Positions 24,601 through 37,086 of a DNA stretch of 64,000 bases are shown one piece after another. Origin of the DNA: Takakia lepidozioides (lineage: Eukaryota; Streptophyta; Takakiopsida; Takakiales; Takakiaceae); contig CM060732.1 in the NCBI GenBank assembly GCA_030704615.1, forward strand, positions 69,669,053 to 69,733,052, written 5' to 3'. The translations under genes and the position numbers were made by a program. Numbering within the stretch: the first letter of the stretch is position 1; each line of letters opens with the position of its first letter. The notes under the pieces were generated by a model. It saw only the letters and a program-made list of their open reading frames with translations. It was not told the origin of the DNA and did no database searches.

Positions 24601-25194
24601 CCCTTCACCCCTGGATACCCAGCCTGGGCTCCCCAAATGAAAGATGCACCAGTATCTCAACCTTCCATGGATGCTGCAAAGAGTAAAGTAAATGAAGTGC
24701 TGCGGGCATTACAGATTGCAAAGCAAAATATCCAACGGACAGGATCGGAGGAGAGCCCATTTACCACCACTATGAAGGAAAGGTAAGTTGTGAATGCCAC
24801 TTCAATCCTACATTGTCTTATCCAAGATCTGCTTTCAGCAACTGCTTCACATGTTTTAAGGGGCGGACAAACACCTGGGTTTGTGAGATCCTAGTCACTT
24901 GTGTAGAAGTAGGCTCATCTGGTGAAAGCCCTTCACCAGGATGAAATTCACAGCATTACCTGCTTTCACAGTCCCATCTGAAATTTTTTTGCAGGCATGG
25001 AGGAGATCAGCCACCTGGCAATGGAGGTGATCCACCTGTTAGGTACCGGGCACTGCCACTTGATGGACATCAGAAAGAGCAAACCAAGCTCTCTGAGGCC
25101 TATGTGTCAGGCCGGGCTTTGAATCCAGCGAGGAATTCATCTCCATTAGACAATGAACGCAGCAGCTATGTTGAAAAAATGAGTGTGGGAACAG
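18641..25194 (+). CDS. large plant coiled-coil protein, at least 9 exons
   Basis: Exons with compatible phases: 18,641-18,786 (tentative first, weak donor), 19,048-19,422, 19,974-20,094, 20,314-20,410, 20,926-21,310, 21,489-21,799, 22,193-22,359, 23,077-24,114, 24,517-24,782, 24,995-25,194. A predicted coiled coil begins with FLRARLLSERASSKAAKHH and continues through VIELEHKLEHAIELRKKAE. A second helical, acidic block is DDAKEAQRIERYKAEE and ends in a WEQNYYAQQ stretch. A late helix reads SKVNEVLRALQIAKQNIQ. The spacing of these three blocks resembles an uncharacterised plant-specific coiled-coil family, recalled but not verified. The 346-codon exon at 23.1-24.1 kb is Gly/Arg/Gln-rich and probably disordered. 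The 3' end beyond 25,194 is unresolved. No function is assigned. Confidence 0.7.
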
Positions 25195-26989
25195 GTATTC
25201 AGTTCTTCTTTTGATAAAGAGTCTTTGGTTCAAAAACCCATGGCAGCCCCTGATGTTGGTCAATGTGTGGATGGGGATGGGCATGCGGATCTGGGCGGCT
25301 TGCAACCTGCAGGTAACACATGTTGTTGATGCTCTTGGATAGTAAACTCTTGGGAACATTTCTAACAACTTTGTCAATGGTACAGATACACCATAGATAG
25401 TGTGATGGTCCTTCCATGCTCCACACTTCTCTAAGGTCACCAAAATGAGAGAGACAGTTGATGGAGACAGAGAGTCACTGTGCAGGCCGTTGGGTATTGA
25501 ATGTACCTGTCTCAAGATGCCTGTACAGCATTGTCATTTACCATATTTTCCCACTTCTAGGATTTGTCTTTGGCTGTTGCATTGATATCTCAAACCTCCT
25601 GATTCTGGGTGCAGCTAGGATATTTGTTAACCAATTCCTATGTAGTTCTTCACCAACTTCCATACCTTGATGCAAGAAGAGTTATGCGAGTGTAAAATGG
25701 GTCCAGGTACATATACACACCAGGTAAGTATAATTGCTTTAAATCATGTGAACTAAATTAACTTACGTCATGTAGGTGTTCAAATGATCCTAAATGGATT
25801 CTAGTCCCACATTCTTGTGATGGTAACAAATATGAAATGCTAAAACAAAATGTTGTTTGTCTTTTTCTTTGGTTAAGGGAAACTGGGAGTGACAGCTCAC
25901 AATTCAGGAGCGAGGAGTTGAACAGCATAGAGCACAACCAAGTTTACTAGAGTTGTAACACTCTGCAATCCCTTCCACTTACGCTGAGAAAATTTATACC
26001 CCACCCACACCTCCTTGTCATCACTTTTAAGTGTAAAAAATGTCCTGCTCTTTTCAAGCAACACTAACTTGAAATGCCAGAAGAGGGAAAAAAAAAAAAA
26101 AAAAAAGCCAGGAGCGGACCTCAGCATAATGATCCATAGCCACCACAGGATACAAACATACATGAGACAATGTTGGACAGTTTCCAAGATAGTACTTGTG
26201 AGGAGGGAATAGACTTCCCCCTTCAAGCCTTCTCTGCTCTAAATCAGATTATTCACACATGATTGACAGTCACAGTTGGATGGACATTGTGTAACTACCT
26301 GATTTGCTTACCCACTTGATGCATTTATGCTGGCAACCCACTCAAGCATGCTGGCAGTTCACAAAAATCCCGCAAAAATAAATCTCAGGGTCATAACACA
26401 TAGGCAAGTGATAAATGAGGCCCGGGAGTTCAATGCTCCCTCAGCGGGCCTGCTTGCGTGGCCCCACCCCCGCCCTCCGCCCCGCACCCATCTCGCGGTG
26501 CCGCCGCGGCTGCCGCCCCCCAACCCCTCCACCCCCCGCCCCCGCGCCATAACACTGTCATACAATCTCAGCACTGTCATTACTGTATTGCACACAACCC
26601 TCATGCATGCCCCATGAATGCAGGAAATAACAGCCATCGCATGGTGACTTTCCGATCATACACGCACATGACTACTCAAACATACATATTCAAAATGTGA
26701 ACGAGTCCTAGAGTACAGACACACTATATTGGAGTCCGTGAACATTCAAATTTGAGATTTTGAAACAGCATTCAATGTGCCTCCAAAACGGATGGATGTC
26801 ATTTAGCAAATGACTGATTTCATCCAGCTGATTGATCACCTGTCCCCACTGTCTTCGGCCCTCATTCTGTATCTCCGAACTTCCGGACCTCCTTCATCGC
26901 TTGCCCTTGTGTAATCATCAGTGTGTGACGAATTTGAAACACGGTACCTCTTGCTATCTCAGTGTGGTTTCACCTGCTTGCCAACAGAC
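25195..26989. other. 3' region of the coiled-coil gene and intergenic sequence
   Basis: It probably contains the last exon(s) of the upstream gene, but no candidate keeps phase with a normal-sized intron. It also holds a poly-A run (about 26,088-26,106) and a C-rich block at 26,455-26,555. The C-rich block could be the promoter of the transposase-related gene that follows. Confidence 0.4.
26088..26106 (+). repeat. poly-A tract
   Basis: A run of about 19 A. It may be the tail of a retroposed sequence, but no body is recognised next to it. Confidence 0.8.
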
Positions 26990-27915
26990 ATGTCTGCGAA
27001 TGAGAGAACTGAAGAGTTTCTCCCTCCTGTTGTGCCCCATTTGATCTCCATGCTTCGAAGCCAGGTGCAATCTCCGGCGCCTGGTGCTTTCAATCACACA
27101 ACGTTACATTGGCGTCATCAGTGGCATGGAATCCCCGATGGAAGCGACAATGCTGAAGTGGCCTACATTCCATGGGGGCATGTGAATGATTTCATAACTG
27201 GGGAGTCTTCCCGTCCTGATGGACCTTGCACTTTCCAGAAACGTCGGCAGAGAGGCTGTGCACAGGGATCCCTCCAAGCTCCACGCACCAACAGCGCCCT
27301 CAGTATTACAAGGTACGACGTTAATGGAAACACTTAAAGTATTGTTTTACCTAAAATAGTTTCCAATGATGCTGACGACCTTGGTGAAGGAGTTCAAGCT
27401 GAACGCCGAAAAATACATGTACCATCATGTTTATCACCTTCTTCAGTTTGTATACAGTAGTACTATCCCAATTGCATGCCCCGAGCTATTGTCCAGAACT
27501 CTTTTAGGCGCTCCCCCCTTTTATTCTATTAATGCAAGATTCTTTCTGTTGTAGGTATCACTGCTCATTCGGGCCAGAGGACAAGACTTCTGTTGTCTTG
27601 CAGGTTACATCCGCCATGGCAGCGAAGAAGTGGAAACTGAAACCTCCAAAGAAGAAGGGTAGAAAGACACGAGTTGTTGCAACCGTTAAGGAGCAAAAAC
27701 CCAAAGTATTGAGGACGTCCAAAACAAAACCTGGTGAAGGCATCAAGCGGGGATGCGTATGCCGATTTGCAGTCAAACAATGCTATTTGGACCCAGATAT
27801 CGCAGAGGTTGTGTACTACGAGAAGAGGCACATTAATCATGCGGGAGACATATCTCATGGGCCAGCACATGATTGTGGTCGGGTTGCCTTGGCCCCCACA
27901 TCAGCGAAGAAATGA
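26990..27915 (+). CDS. FAR1/MULE-type zinc-cluster protein, N-terminal half
   Basis: Two exons, 26,990-27,312 and 27,555-27,915 (GTACGA donor, TTGTAG acceptor), give about 227 residues. Seen in sequence: an IPWGHVNDFITGE block, a YHCSFGPED block, a long Lys/Arg-rich linker, then KRGCVCRFAVKQCYL with a downstream His-x(10)-His spacing. This layout resembles the N-terminal zinc-cluster region of MULE/FAR1-related transposase proteins of seedless plants. The reading frame stops just where those proteins continue into the DDE domain. Matching DDE blocks occur about 340 bp downstream on the opposite strand, so this is likely a broken transposon-derived gene. It could also be a domesticated short form. 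Confidence 0.5.
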
Positions 27916-27934
27916 AAGCCTAGGTATTGCATAA

Positions 27935-28085
27935 TAAAATCAACCTTCCTAGGTTTGACATATTCTCCACAATACGACTTTATTAAAGATACTTGCTAAA
28001 GTCAACCTTCATAGGTTTGATCTATTCTTTACAATATGACTTTATCAAAGATTTGACCTACTCTCCATAATATAAATATCTTAGA
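27935..28085. repeat. short imperfect tandem repeat (about 60 bp)
   Basis: Two and a half units share TAGGTTTGA...CTATTCT...ACAATA(C/T)GACTTTAT. They start immediately after the stop of the preceding ORF. This could be the U3 part of an LTR. Confidence 0.55.
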
Positions 28086-28249
28086 AGTTTGACTTAAGAG
28101 CCTCAAGTCAAACTTCTTAAGATTCTTCCTAGTTATTCTGGAAACTTCTAGGGAACTTTCCTCTTCTATCTAGAACCTTCTATATTCTACCTATGTTACA
28201 GCTATTCAGCCTTGACGGCTTACATTTGCTGGTTTAGTGCCTGCATCTA

Positions 28250-28840
28250 AGGTCGCAGATCCGTGGCTTTGCACCTTGCGGTGATTATGTACGCGACTGG
28301 AATACCATTCAGCCACTCATCAAACACCATCATGGTGTACAAATGATACTGCAAGAACAAGCATGCAACAGAATTGATCAGGAATACAGAAGAGCGAGGA
28401 GACCGGAAATTTGTGACCATGCAGAAAATAGTTGAGCTCTGTCCGCAGGCACATAGTGATCCTGGAACCAACCTTCTTCTCGTTTGTCCCGAATGTTGCA
28501 TCGCATACCACTATTCGAGAATGTCCGTGATGCATCATTTGTTTTTTCTGCCATTCTTCTGTATGCCCAACACAAAAGGAAGGTCCAGTTTACGGCTATT
28601 CGAAGACCAAGCAAGATGATTGGACTCTTTCTGGTAGTAGAAAACACTGTCAGGGTTGGCCTCCACCCACATTCGCACATTGCGAGCATCATTTGGGTGT
28701 TTTTTAAACGTTTCATCATCACACTTGTTGGCAATGTTGCAGATGTCCCAGGAGAGCAGAAAAGTGTCACGATCTGCCTCCAATCCAGCTTCCATAGTTT
28801 TCTATACCCGCTGCATGTGCTTCGCCATTTCACTTGAGGC
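28250..28840 (-). pseudogene. MULE/FAR1-type DDE transposase remnant
   Basis: The minus strand shows NPDSVFYYQKES, LPFVLGIQ and HSRIVVCDATFGTN. Then, after an apparent intron (GTTGGT ... TTGCAG), it shows YHLYTMMVFDEWLNGIPVAYIITAR in segments. These are the consecutive blocks of MULE-like transposases used by plant FAR1-related elements, including the first catalytic Asp in CDATFGT. A TAG interrupts the 5' side near 28,800, and a frame change separates the FVLGIQ and DATFGT blocks. It is therefore dead or mis-assembled. It converges on the plus-strand zinc-cluster half. Confidence 0.65.
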
Positions 28841-29627
28841 TCTCAAGTCAAACCTTTAAAATAATCATATTGTGAATGGTATCTAAACCTGCAATGAAAG
28901 CCTAGAAGGCATCGAGTTGTTTTGGGAAAAAGTTGAGAAGTACTTCTATTCTAGTTTGTGTAGATCCTGGGTGTTACAATGGTATCAAAGCCTAGTCTTT
29001 CTTAAAGTTGGGAGTGAATACCATCTTTAGGAGGAAACGATTAAGATGTTTTTTTTTAGAGATTTTTGTTGTTAATATTTTTAAGTGTTGAATAGATAGT
29101 AGTGATGGTGCGCCATAACGATAATATAAAACTTTTATGGACTTAAATCAACCTCCTTTCCGTGATTTTCCTTCGGAGTGTGAGTTTAAAATTATATGTC
29201 GTCGTAAAGCAGAAATTAGAGATATGATAGTACAGAGATTTGGAGAGGAACAATATCAAGAAGTGTTACAAAACCCACGACCTGTCGTCTTTCCTATAAT
29301 TAGAAATTGGAAGGTATACATATGTGTATATACATAGCTCATGGATCGAGGTAGACATTTTTTGTCAATTTTCCACCGCCAAATGTATTTAGTATCAATG
29401 TGCGTGCCATCGACAAGCATCATCTTGTGAGATTTTTAGTTGCAGAATTTGGGGTAGAATTCATGAACCTTGTCATGAGTTCAAACGTCTCTTTTGTATT
29501 ACCAATAGTCACGTACGGGATGGTTTGGGATTGCACTATTTACATACTGTATTAGGATAAGAGAATAGAGATAATATACATCAATTTTAGAAGACAAACA
29601 CCACGAAGGAAGGAGTAGTGAAGCAAG

Positions 29628-29879
29628 ATGGCAGACAATGAAGAAATGGTAGACAACGCACACACTACTCATCAAGCCAATGATCAGACGGTGTGGATAA
29701 TGGAGCGCTTACACGAATTGCAGAATGCTCTTGTCACGACCCAACAACAAAACAACGTATTGATGGAGGAGCTTAAACAAGTGAGACAATCAACCGCCCC
29801 GGGACTGATTGCTGATGGATCGGGTACGTTGCTGCAAAAGATGACCAACACATGCAAGGTCGAGCCGTATAAAGGAAGT
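29628..29879 (+). pseudogene. gag N-terminal part of the outer gypsy element
   Basis: An ATG-led frame with a glutamine-rich helical segment runs straight into the left LTR of the nested element. The continuation of gag is found after 36,811. Confidence 0.6.
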
Positions 29880-30604
29880 TGTCGCGCACCTCACTTCGAT
29901 AAGCTCCCCTTCAAGTCATAGTTACTCGCTTTGATGCGCGCGCCTGACTCCCAACCTGGCCGCCCGGGCCAACTTGGAGCTTCGGCTGCTCACCGGGACA
30001 TAACGGTCCCCCTTCGCTTCCCACTAAAACCCTCCACCTATTTGGGACTAGGAGAATTCCCTTTGGTAGATGACAGTCCGGAACAGCTCCCCACTCTTTG
30101 GTCGCTTTCCGGCTCGCTCGCTTACTCACTAGTTTTTGGTCACCAACGGGCTTGCACCGTTCTCGGGTCACTACTCCCCTTATATATACTTCTGTAGCTG
30201 TCCGCGGGGTTTCACAACCAGCCATGCCATTTTATGGCGAACCACCACGAAAACCCTCGACTCCCGGTGATGAGTCGCGGTGAGTTTTGGCCCACTCACT
30301 ACGGCCCCTATGGACCGTGATGAGTCCCAAGACTCCCCACGACTCCCACCACGAGGTCTCCGCCCCCATGGTGAGTCCTATGCCACCCCCACTAAGTCCC
30401 GCTAAGCTACCACCACCCTTGTGGAGCCACCCCACCGCAACCCGGTGTGCGGGGCTCCACCTAGTGAGCGCCTCTGCCTCCTTGGGTGCCTTGGGCACTC
30501 AAGGGTGCTTCAGCCCCCCATACCTATCGCTGCCGCTGCCCCCCCACAGGGGCAACCCCTCATGTGTCCCCGACCCCTTGCCCTCAAGGCAAAGGGCCGC
30601 GACA
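29880..30604 (-). repeat. 3' LTR of nested chromovirus
   Basis: 725 bp. It differs from the other LTR mostly by single-base homopolymer length changes and a few C/T transitions, so the insertion is young. Confidence 0.93.
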
Positions 30605-31447
30605 CACACCCCTACCAACAGGGAGTCGATGTCCTCATCGACTTGTTCATTTTGTAGAAACGAACATCCAAGTTGTGGCGTCCCACATCAAGGAGTTTGT
30701 TTCCGTACCATGGCGTCCCATGGCAAAGAACCAAACCCCACACTTGACTCTACTCTCCACTAGCTAGTTCGGCCGACTTCCTCCAAGTCCCGGCCAAGGG
30801 TGGAGCCTCTCCAGCTCCTCCCAGTGCACTCTTCTTGGGCCTACTTCAAGGCCAAGGAACGATCCTCCCGAGGATCGAATCGCCTTACTGCAACAACATT
30901 GCTTGCGATCGCTCATGATGCCGCTTTTGGCATCACCTTGAGCAAGGGTTCACCTGGAACCCTCTTTGACTAGGAAGATAACCTTGAACCAACCGTGCGC
31001 CCCAATCACTACAATTGGGTCCGCCTTGGAATGTGGCCTGAGTACGGGAACACGCCGAAGCCGCACTATGACTTCGTCCCGAGGCTACACGATTATAGTA
31101 CGTGAACGGAAGCACGTAGCTTCCGCGTTAGCCCGCACTACAAGGCAACCCCCTCGGTAGCGCAGTTATAGTACGCGCACGCGCCAGGTGCGCACTAGCA
31201 CGTGAACTCCCAAAAAGGCGCAAGTTTCCTTGCCCCTTGGATGGGAGTCACCCGATTTCGGCACTGCGCAAACACACGATTAACCCAATTTACCTCTCCC
31301 GCTTTTGTAAGCTAGTATGCCTTCTACACACTAGCCAACCATACCATGCATTGCCATTCCAAACAAAAATAGGAAGCACAACATTTTGAAACATTTCATT
31401 TAAAGCAAATTTTGTACAATACAAGTTTTTGCAATTGGAATCCTGAG

Positions 31448-34400
31448 CTAGCTAAGCCGGGCTAAGCATGCATTTCCTCCCCACGCTCCAAGGTTGATGT
31501 CCCCATCAACGCTTCTTCCGCTTTTGAGGTCGCCCTTTCGAAAGCTGCAACCGCCTCGGATGCGTTTTCCCATTTCTGAGGCACGCACCCAAGATGCCTC
31601 CACATGATGATAGCCCTTCCATTTGACGAGATACTCCGTTTCTCGGTTCCTAAACCTCCTCGACTTAAGTATTGCCTCCACCTCGTACTCAGGTTCATTT
31701 TCATGATCCAACAGCATAGGTGGTGGACGCAACACTTGATGCCGATTCGGACGCGCTTCATCTTTGAAGTAAGGCTTAAAAGGGATACATGGAATACTGG
31801 GTGCACCTTACTGTTTGCCGGCAGCTCCAATTCATACACATCCTCATTCATAACCTTCCGAATGCGAAAAGGTCCCGCATACGGAGTACGAACTTTGGAC
31901 TCACTTCCAGAGGTAGTCGGAAATTCTTGATATTCAACCAGACCTCTGTGCCTGCCTCAAACTTCACTTCCCTCCGCTTCGCGTTCCATTCGCCTGCCTT
32001 TCATACCGTTTCCTAGCTTTGGCACCGTTCCTAGCTTTGGCAATATGTACTTTGCGAGCTTCAACAAACGCTCGCGTTCTTCCAGTACCGCCGCTACTGC
32101 CGGTTCCTCAACGTCCTGGGCGGCCCAACTTGTCGGCACCAGAGGTGCTTTCCATAGACCAATACGAAAGGGGAAATTCCCGTTGCGGAGTGTTCTGTGT
32201 TATTATAACAGAACTCTGCCGCGTCTAAGTGTTCCACCCAGTCTGTTTGGTCTGCCGACACGTAATTCCGCAAGATCTGCTTCACTACGGAATTCACCCT
32301 TTCTGTTTGGCCGTCGGTCGTAGGTCGGAAGGCGGTGCTCATCTTCAGCCTCGTCCCCATCTTCTTCCAAAGTGCTCTCCAGAAATTTACTCGTAAACTT
32401 TGGATCGCGGTCCGAGACAATATCCTTCGGGACTCCATGATGCTTTAAGACGTGGGTGAAGTAAAGTCGCCCTGTCTCCTGCGCCGTTGCCGTCTCCTTG
32501 GTGGGGATGAAATGGCCCATTTTACTGAACCTATCCACCACCACCATGATTGCATCGAATCCTTTTTGACAGCGGCATAGCAGTCATGAAATCCATCGAG
32601 ACGCTTTCCCAAGTCCCCTCTGGAATTGGCAAGGGTTGTAACAGCCCCGCTTGCTTTTTGTACTCGCTCCGGTTTTGTTGGCATGTGGTGCATGTCTTGA
32701 CATACTCCTCTGCCTCCTCCCTCAGTTTGGGCCAGAAATACTCTTTCTTCAAGAGTGCCGCAGTGCGCTTGGCTCCGCCGTGGCCCGCAAGCGGGCTATC
32801 ATGGCATTCTCTCAAGAGGCTATCTCTGATCCCTCCCTTCGGCACGTAGAGACGTTTTTGCTTATACCGGAGCAGTCCATTTTGCAAGTGGAACTGCGAT
32901 TTAACCCCCATCCTCAAGTCCTGCATCACGGACTTCGCCAGCTCATCCTTCGGCAAGCCTTCCGGATCTTCCTTTGGAGCGCCGTCTCGCCCTTGTACAC
33001 CAACAGAGCTGCTGCTTTCTACTTAAAGCATCGGCCACCACGTTGTCTCGTCCCGGTTTGTACTGGATATCCACGTCGAACACCGCCAAAGTATCTTGCC
33101 ACCTAAGTTGTTTGGGGACAACTTGGGCTGCGTGGCAAAATACTTCACCGTGACATTGTCCGTGAACACCTTCACTGGGTTGGAACCAACATAGTGGCGC
33201 CAAAGCTCAAGACAGTGCACCACCGCCTTCATCTCTTTTTCGTGCGTCGGCCACCGTCGCTCCACTTCATTCAGTTTCTTACTTTCGTAAGCCACTGGAC
33301 GTCCATCTTGCATCAGTACACCCCCAATCGCGAAGTCCGACGCATCTGTGTATCTCGAACGGACGATCGAACTCCGGGATTTTCAAGACTGGAGCTTCCG
33401 CCATCCGCTGCTTCAATTCAGCAAAAGCTTGGCCACAAAAGGTGTTCCATGCCAGACTTTAGATTTACACAGAAGGTCTGACAGCGGCCCCCGCGATCTT
33501 GGCGAAATTTCTCACATACTTCCGGTAATAGGAGGCGAGTCCTAGGAAGGATCGCACTCCCGGGACCGAAGTCGGAGGCTCCCAGTCCAAGATCGCCCTC
33601 ACCTTTCTGTCATCCATTTTGATCCCATCCTGTGTAATCACATGCCCCAGGAACTCCACTTTGTGACCCCGAATTCGCACTTTGAAGCTTTGGCATACAG
33701 CTTCCCTTCTCGCAATTTTTGGAACACCCTTTTTGGTGCTCCAGGTGTTCTCCTTTGTTTTCGAGTACACCAAGATGTCGTCGATGTACACGATCACAAA
33801 GTCATCCAACCACTCCTGGAAAAGGCTGTTCATCAGCGTGCTAAATGTCGCTGGTGCATTGGTGAGCCCAAAAGGCATCACCAAGAACTCATATGAACCA
33901 TACCTTGTCCTGCACGCGGTCTTCTCCTCATCTCCTTCCGCCACGAATTTGATGATAGCCGGAGCGCAAGTCGATCCGGCTGAAATACTTCGCTCCTGCC
34001 AACCGATCGAAGAGGTCGTCGATCCTTGGCAAAGGGTACCGGTTTTTGATAGTCACCTTATTCAGAGCCCTGTAATCGACACACATCCGCAGCGTCCCAT
34101 CCTTCTTGTCTGCAAATAGCACCGGGGCTCCGTAAGGTGACTTACTCGGCCGGATGTACCCCTTTGACATTAGATCCTTGAGCTGAGTCTTCAGCTCGAC
34201 CAACTCTCTGTGGCTCAACCGGTAGGGCGCCTTGGCAGGCGGTTCCGATCCCGGTATCACCTCAATCTTGTGGTCAACTCCTCTTCGCGGTGGCAAGCCG
34301 CTTGGTAAATCCTCCGGCATCACATCCTGGTATTTCTCCAAAATCCCCTTGATCCAATCTGGGCTCGGCTCCCATCGCCTTCTCCTTTCACTTCTCTAAT

Positions 34401-34823
34401 GTAAAGCAAAAATTGGGGCTCGTGTGCCTCCTCCACGGCCCACTCCTTTGCTGACAGAAGGTTTATTCGCCCTCCCACGGATTTGGGCGTTTCCGACACT
34501 CGTAAAACCTCGCCACCATTCCCACATGGCAGCGTGACTACTCTCTTGCGGCCATCTATGACCGCTCCGGATTTGCTCAAAAAGGTCATCCCCAAAATGA
34601 GATCCACTCCATCGATCTCGCAGATGGTGAAGTTCTCACGTCCCTCCCAACTCCCCAGTTGAAGAGGAACATCAAACGCCAACCTTGTCGCCAACTGTGG
34701 TTCTCCTTTGGCAGAACGCACCTCAATAGAGGCCCCCACGTCACTTGTCGGGAGTCCCAACTTTCGCGCCGCCGCCGGCGTCATGAAGGAGTGCGACGCT
34801 CCTGTGTCCACCAACAACGACAC
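31448..34823 (-). pseudogene. pol of nested chromovirus (PR-RT-RH-IN-CHD)
   Basis: The protease active site LLVDTGAS lies near 34,810. RT blocks include [12 protein letters not shown]-type and YIDDILVY (about 33,770-33,790). RNase H lies near 33,030-33,310 and contains the TDN equivalent of the TDH motif. Integrase has the HHCC finger (32,660-32,860) and the DRFSKMGHFIP and SDRDPKF core blocks. A chromodomain with YLVKWKGY lies near 31,600-31,700. The frame changes several times: between the RT halves near 33,930, in RNase H, in integrase near 32,440, and before the chromodomain. Confidence 0.9.
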
Positions 34824-34837
34824 GTTAGTTCCGGATA

Positions 34838-36075
34838 TTATCCATCCACGAACAATAACTGACTCCCTTTACGCAGAGCGCCAGTTTCCTGATACAACTC
34901 ACAAGAATAGTTGCCTACCTTGCAAGTCCTGGCGACCACCGCTTCCACCAAGCGACTGATGGTATCTTCCGACAGCTCCGTGGTTGCCCGAGTCATGTTC
35001 AATTGTCGAGGTTTTGTGCACTTCTTGGCCATGTGCCCGGGCTCCCCGCAATTGAAACACACTCCATCAAAGGTCGCCTTCTGTCCGCCATAAGCCGCTC
35101 CACCCGCTTTTCCTTTCGAAGCACCGGGTGTCGCCTTGACGTGTGAAGGCCCTCCCTTCGATTTCCACGTGCCATTGTCGCCGCGTGGCCTATCCCACTT
35201 CTTTTCCGGTCGGAGGAGTCACCTTCCCGCCGGGTCTTCTTGTGGTTCAGCTCCGTACGGCCTTGTCTCTCACCCCTAGGGACATCCGAGAAACATTCAG
35301 CCCTCTCAATTGCCTCGTTCAAAGTCTTGGGTGGCTTCTCCTCCAACTTCCGCCTGGCCCATGGGGCCAGTCCCGCCACAAAGTTGAAGACCATTTCTGG
35401 TTCTGCCATGTCCGCGACTTCGAGCAACAGCACATTGAAAGCCTGGACATACCCCCGAATGTCATCTGTTTGCTTCAAATTCCTCATCTTGTCCCGGGCA
35501 AGCCAGGACGCGTTGAGGGGCACAAATTGTCTCTTCATCAATTCCTTGAACCCCCCTCCAAAAAGGCGTTTCTTGGTTGAGTGAAGCCACTTCCACCCGA
35601 TCCTCGCCACTTAACTGGCCGCCCGGAAGTACTGCTCTAGCTCCAGGAGCCAGGTGTTGAGTGCCTTCCGATTTCGGACGCCCTCGAAGGTGCCGGGTTC
35701 CTTAGGCTTCACCTTAAACTTTGCCTTAGTGGAAGTGGCATTAGCCGCCTTCAACACGTCTTTCAACGTCCCGCCAAACTGCGCCAACAACCCTTCCCAA
35801 AAGGCTGCCGGCATGGGAGGCATCCGTTGGTCAGTCGGAGCTCTCACGGATTCCTCGGGCCCCGGCTCCTCGGATTCCTCCCGCTCTTGAGCGGCCTCGC
35901 TTTCAGAAACCTGCGTCGCTTCCTCAAACGGCCGCTTCGGTGACACGTCGCCCCCATCGGACTCACCAGGATCATCATCTTTTGGGCCGTTTCGCTTTCG
36001 CTTTGGCTTGCCCGACCCCGTGATGAGGCCAACCCCAAGGACGATCGCGTACTGAACTCTAAGCTCTGATACCAA
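34838..36075 (-). pseudogene. gag of nested chromovirus
   Basis: The N-terminal part (35,611-36,075) is acidic and ends at an in-frame stop. The second part (34,838-35,610) carries the retrotransposon gag core (LKRQFVPLN-like block) and a CCHC knuckle, CFNCGEPGHMAKKC, near 35,020-35,060. The stop and a missing stretch between the two parts disrupt gag. Confidence 0.85.
36063..36074 (-). other. primer-binding site (initiator-Met tRNA)
   Basis: TGGTATCAGAGC on the minus strand, immediately inside the 5' LTR. This is the standard initiator-tRNA primer site of plant LTR elements. Confidence 0.9.
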
Positions 36076-36076
36076 G

Positions 36077-36805
36077 TGTCGCGCACCTCACTTCGATAAG
36101 CTCCCCTTCAAGTCATAGTTACTCGCTTTGATGCACGCGCCTAACTCCCAACCTGGCCGCCCGGGCCAACTTGGAGCTTCGGCTGCTCACCGGACATAAC
36201 GGTCCCCCTTCGCTTCCCACTAAACCCTCCACCTATTTGGGACTAGGAGAATTCCCTTTGGTAGATGACAGTCCGGAACAGCTCCCCACTCTTTGGTCGC
36301 TTTCCGGCTCGCTCGCTTACTCACTAGTTTTTGGTCACCAACGGGCTTGCACCGTTCTCGGGGTCACTACTCCCCTTATATATACTTCTGTAGCTGTCCG
36401 CGGGGGTTTCACAACCAGCCATGCCATTTTATGGCGAACCACCACGAAAACCCTCGACTCCCGGTGATGAGTCGCGGTGAGTTTTGGCCCACTCACTACG
36501 GCCCCTATGGACCGTGATGAGTCCCAAGACTCCCCACGACTCCCACCACGAGGTCTCCGCCCCCATGGTGAGTCCTATGCCACCCCCACTAAGTCTCGCT
36601 AAGCTACCACCACCCCTTGTGGAGCCACCCCCACCGCAACCCGGTGTGCGGGGCTCCACCTAGTGAGCGCCTCCGCCTCCTTGGGTGCCTTGGGGCACTC
36701 AAGGGTGCTTCAGCCCCCCATACCTATCGCTGCCGCTGCCCCCACCACAGGGGCAACCCCTCATGTGTCCCGACCCCCTTGCCCTCAAGGCAAAGGGCCG
36801 CGACA
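36077..36805 (-). repeat. 5' LTR of nested chromovirus
   Basis: 729 bp, near-identical to the LTR at 29,880-30,604. Its outer edge is marked by the GAAGT duplication. Confidence 0.93.
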
Positions 36806-37086
36806 GAAGTCGTGCAATGGGAGTGCTAGAATGATGGATTTATCGAATGGAAGTACATTTGTAATATTTTCCCACGTCAAGTGATTTGGAGCACGGAATG
36901 TTCATACGATCTTTTCTACTCGACAATGCTTCAACATGGTTACAAACATGGGGGAGAAGACAGCTTGCAAAAGGAGAATTTTTACTATGGAGCACCTTGA
37001 AAGCGAGACTGCTCCAACAATTCAAGGCAGTAGATGTTGTTACAACTGCTCGAATGAAATTATGAAACTTAGAACAACACGGGAGT

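Larger units (their letters stand above)
29880..36805 (-). mobile_element. complete nested Ty3/gypsy chromovirus
   Basis: Two LTRs (29,880-30,604 and 36,077-36,805) begin TGTCGCGCACC and end GGGCCGCGACA. The element is flanked by the 5-bp duplication GAAGT at 29,875-29,879 and 36,806-36,810. The primer-binding site TGGTATCAGAGC (minus strand, 36,063-36,074) abuts the right LTR, which is therefore the 5' LTR. The order gag, protease, RT, RNase H, integrase, chromodomain is that of chromoviruses. The 6.9-kb element sits in the gag of the outer element. Frameshifts in gag and pol make it inactive as sequenced. Confidence 0.95.

Noticed and set aside
25219-25314. Possible eleventh exon of the coiled-coil gene
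   Set aside because: It is in phase, but it would require an intron of only about 24 bases, too short for a spliceosomal intron.
26458-26700. Proline/alanine-rich ORF in C-rich block
   Set aside because: Composition-driven; the opposite strand is equally open as Gly/Arg.
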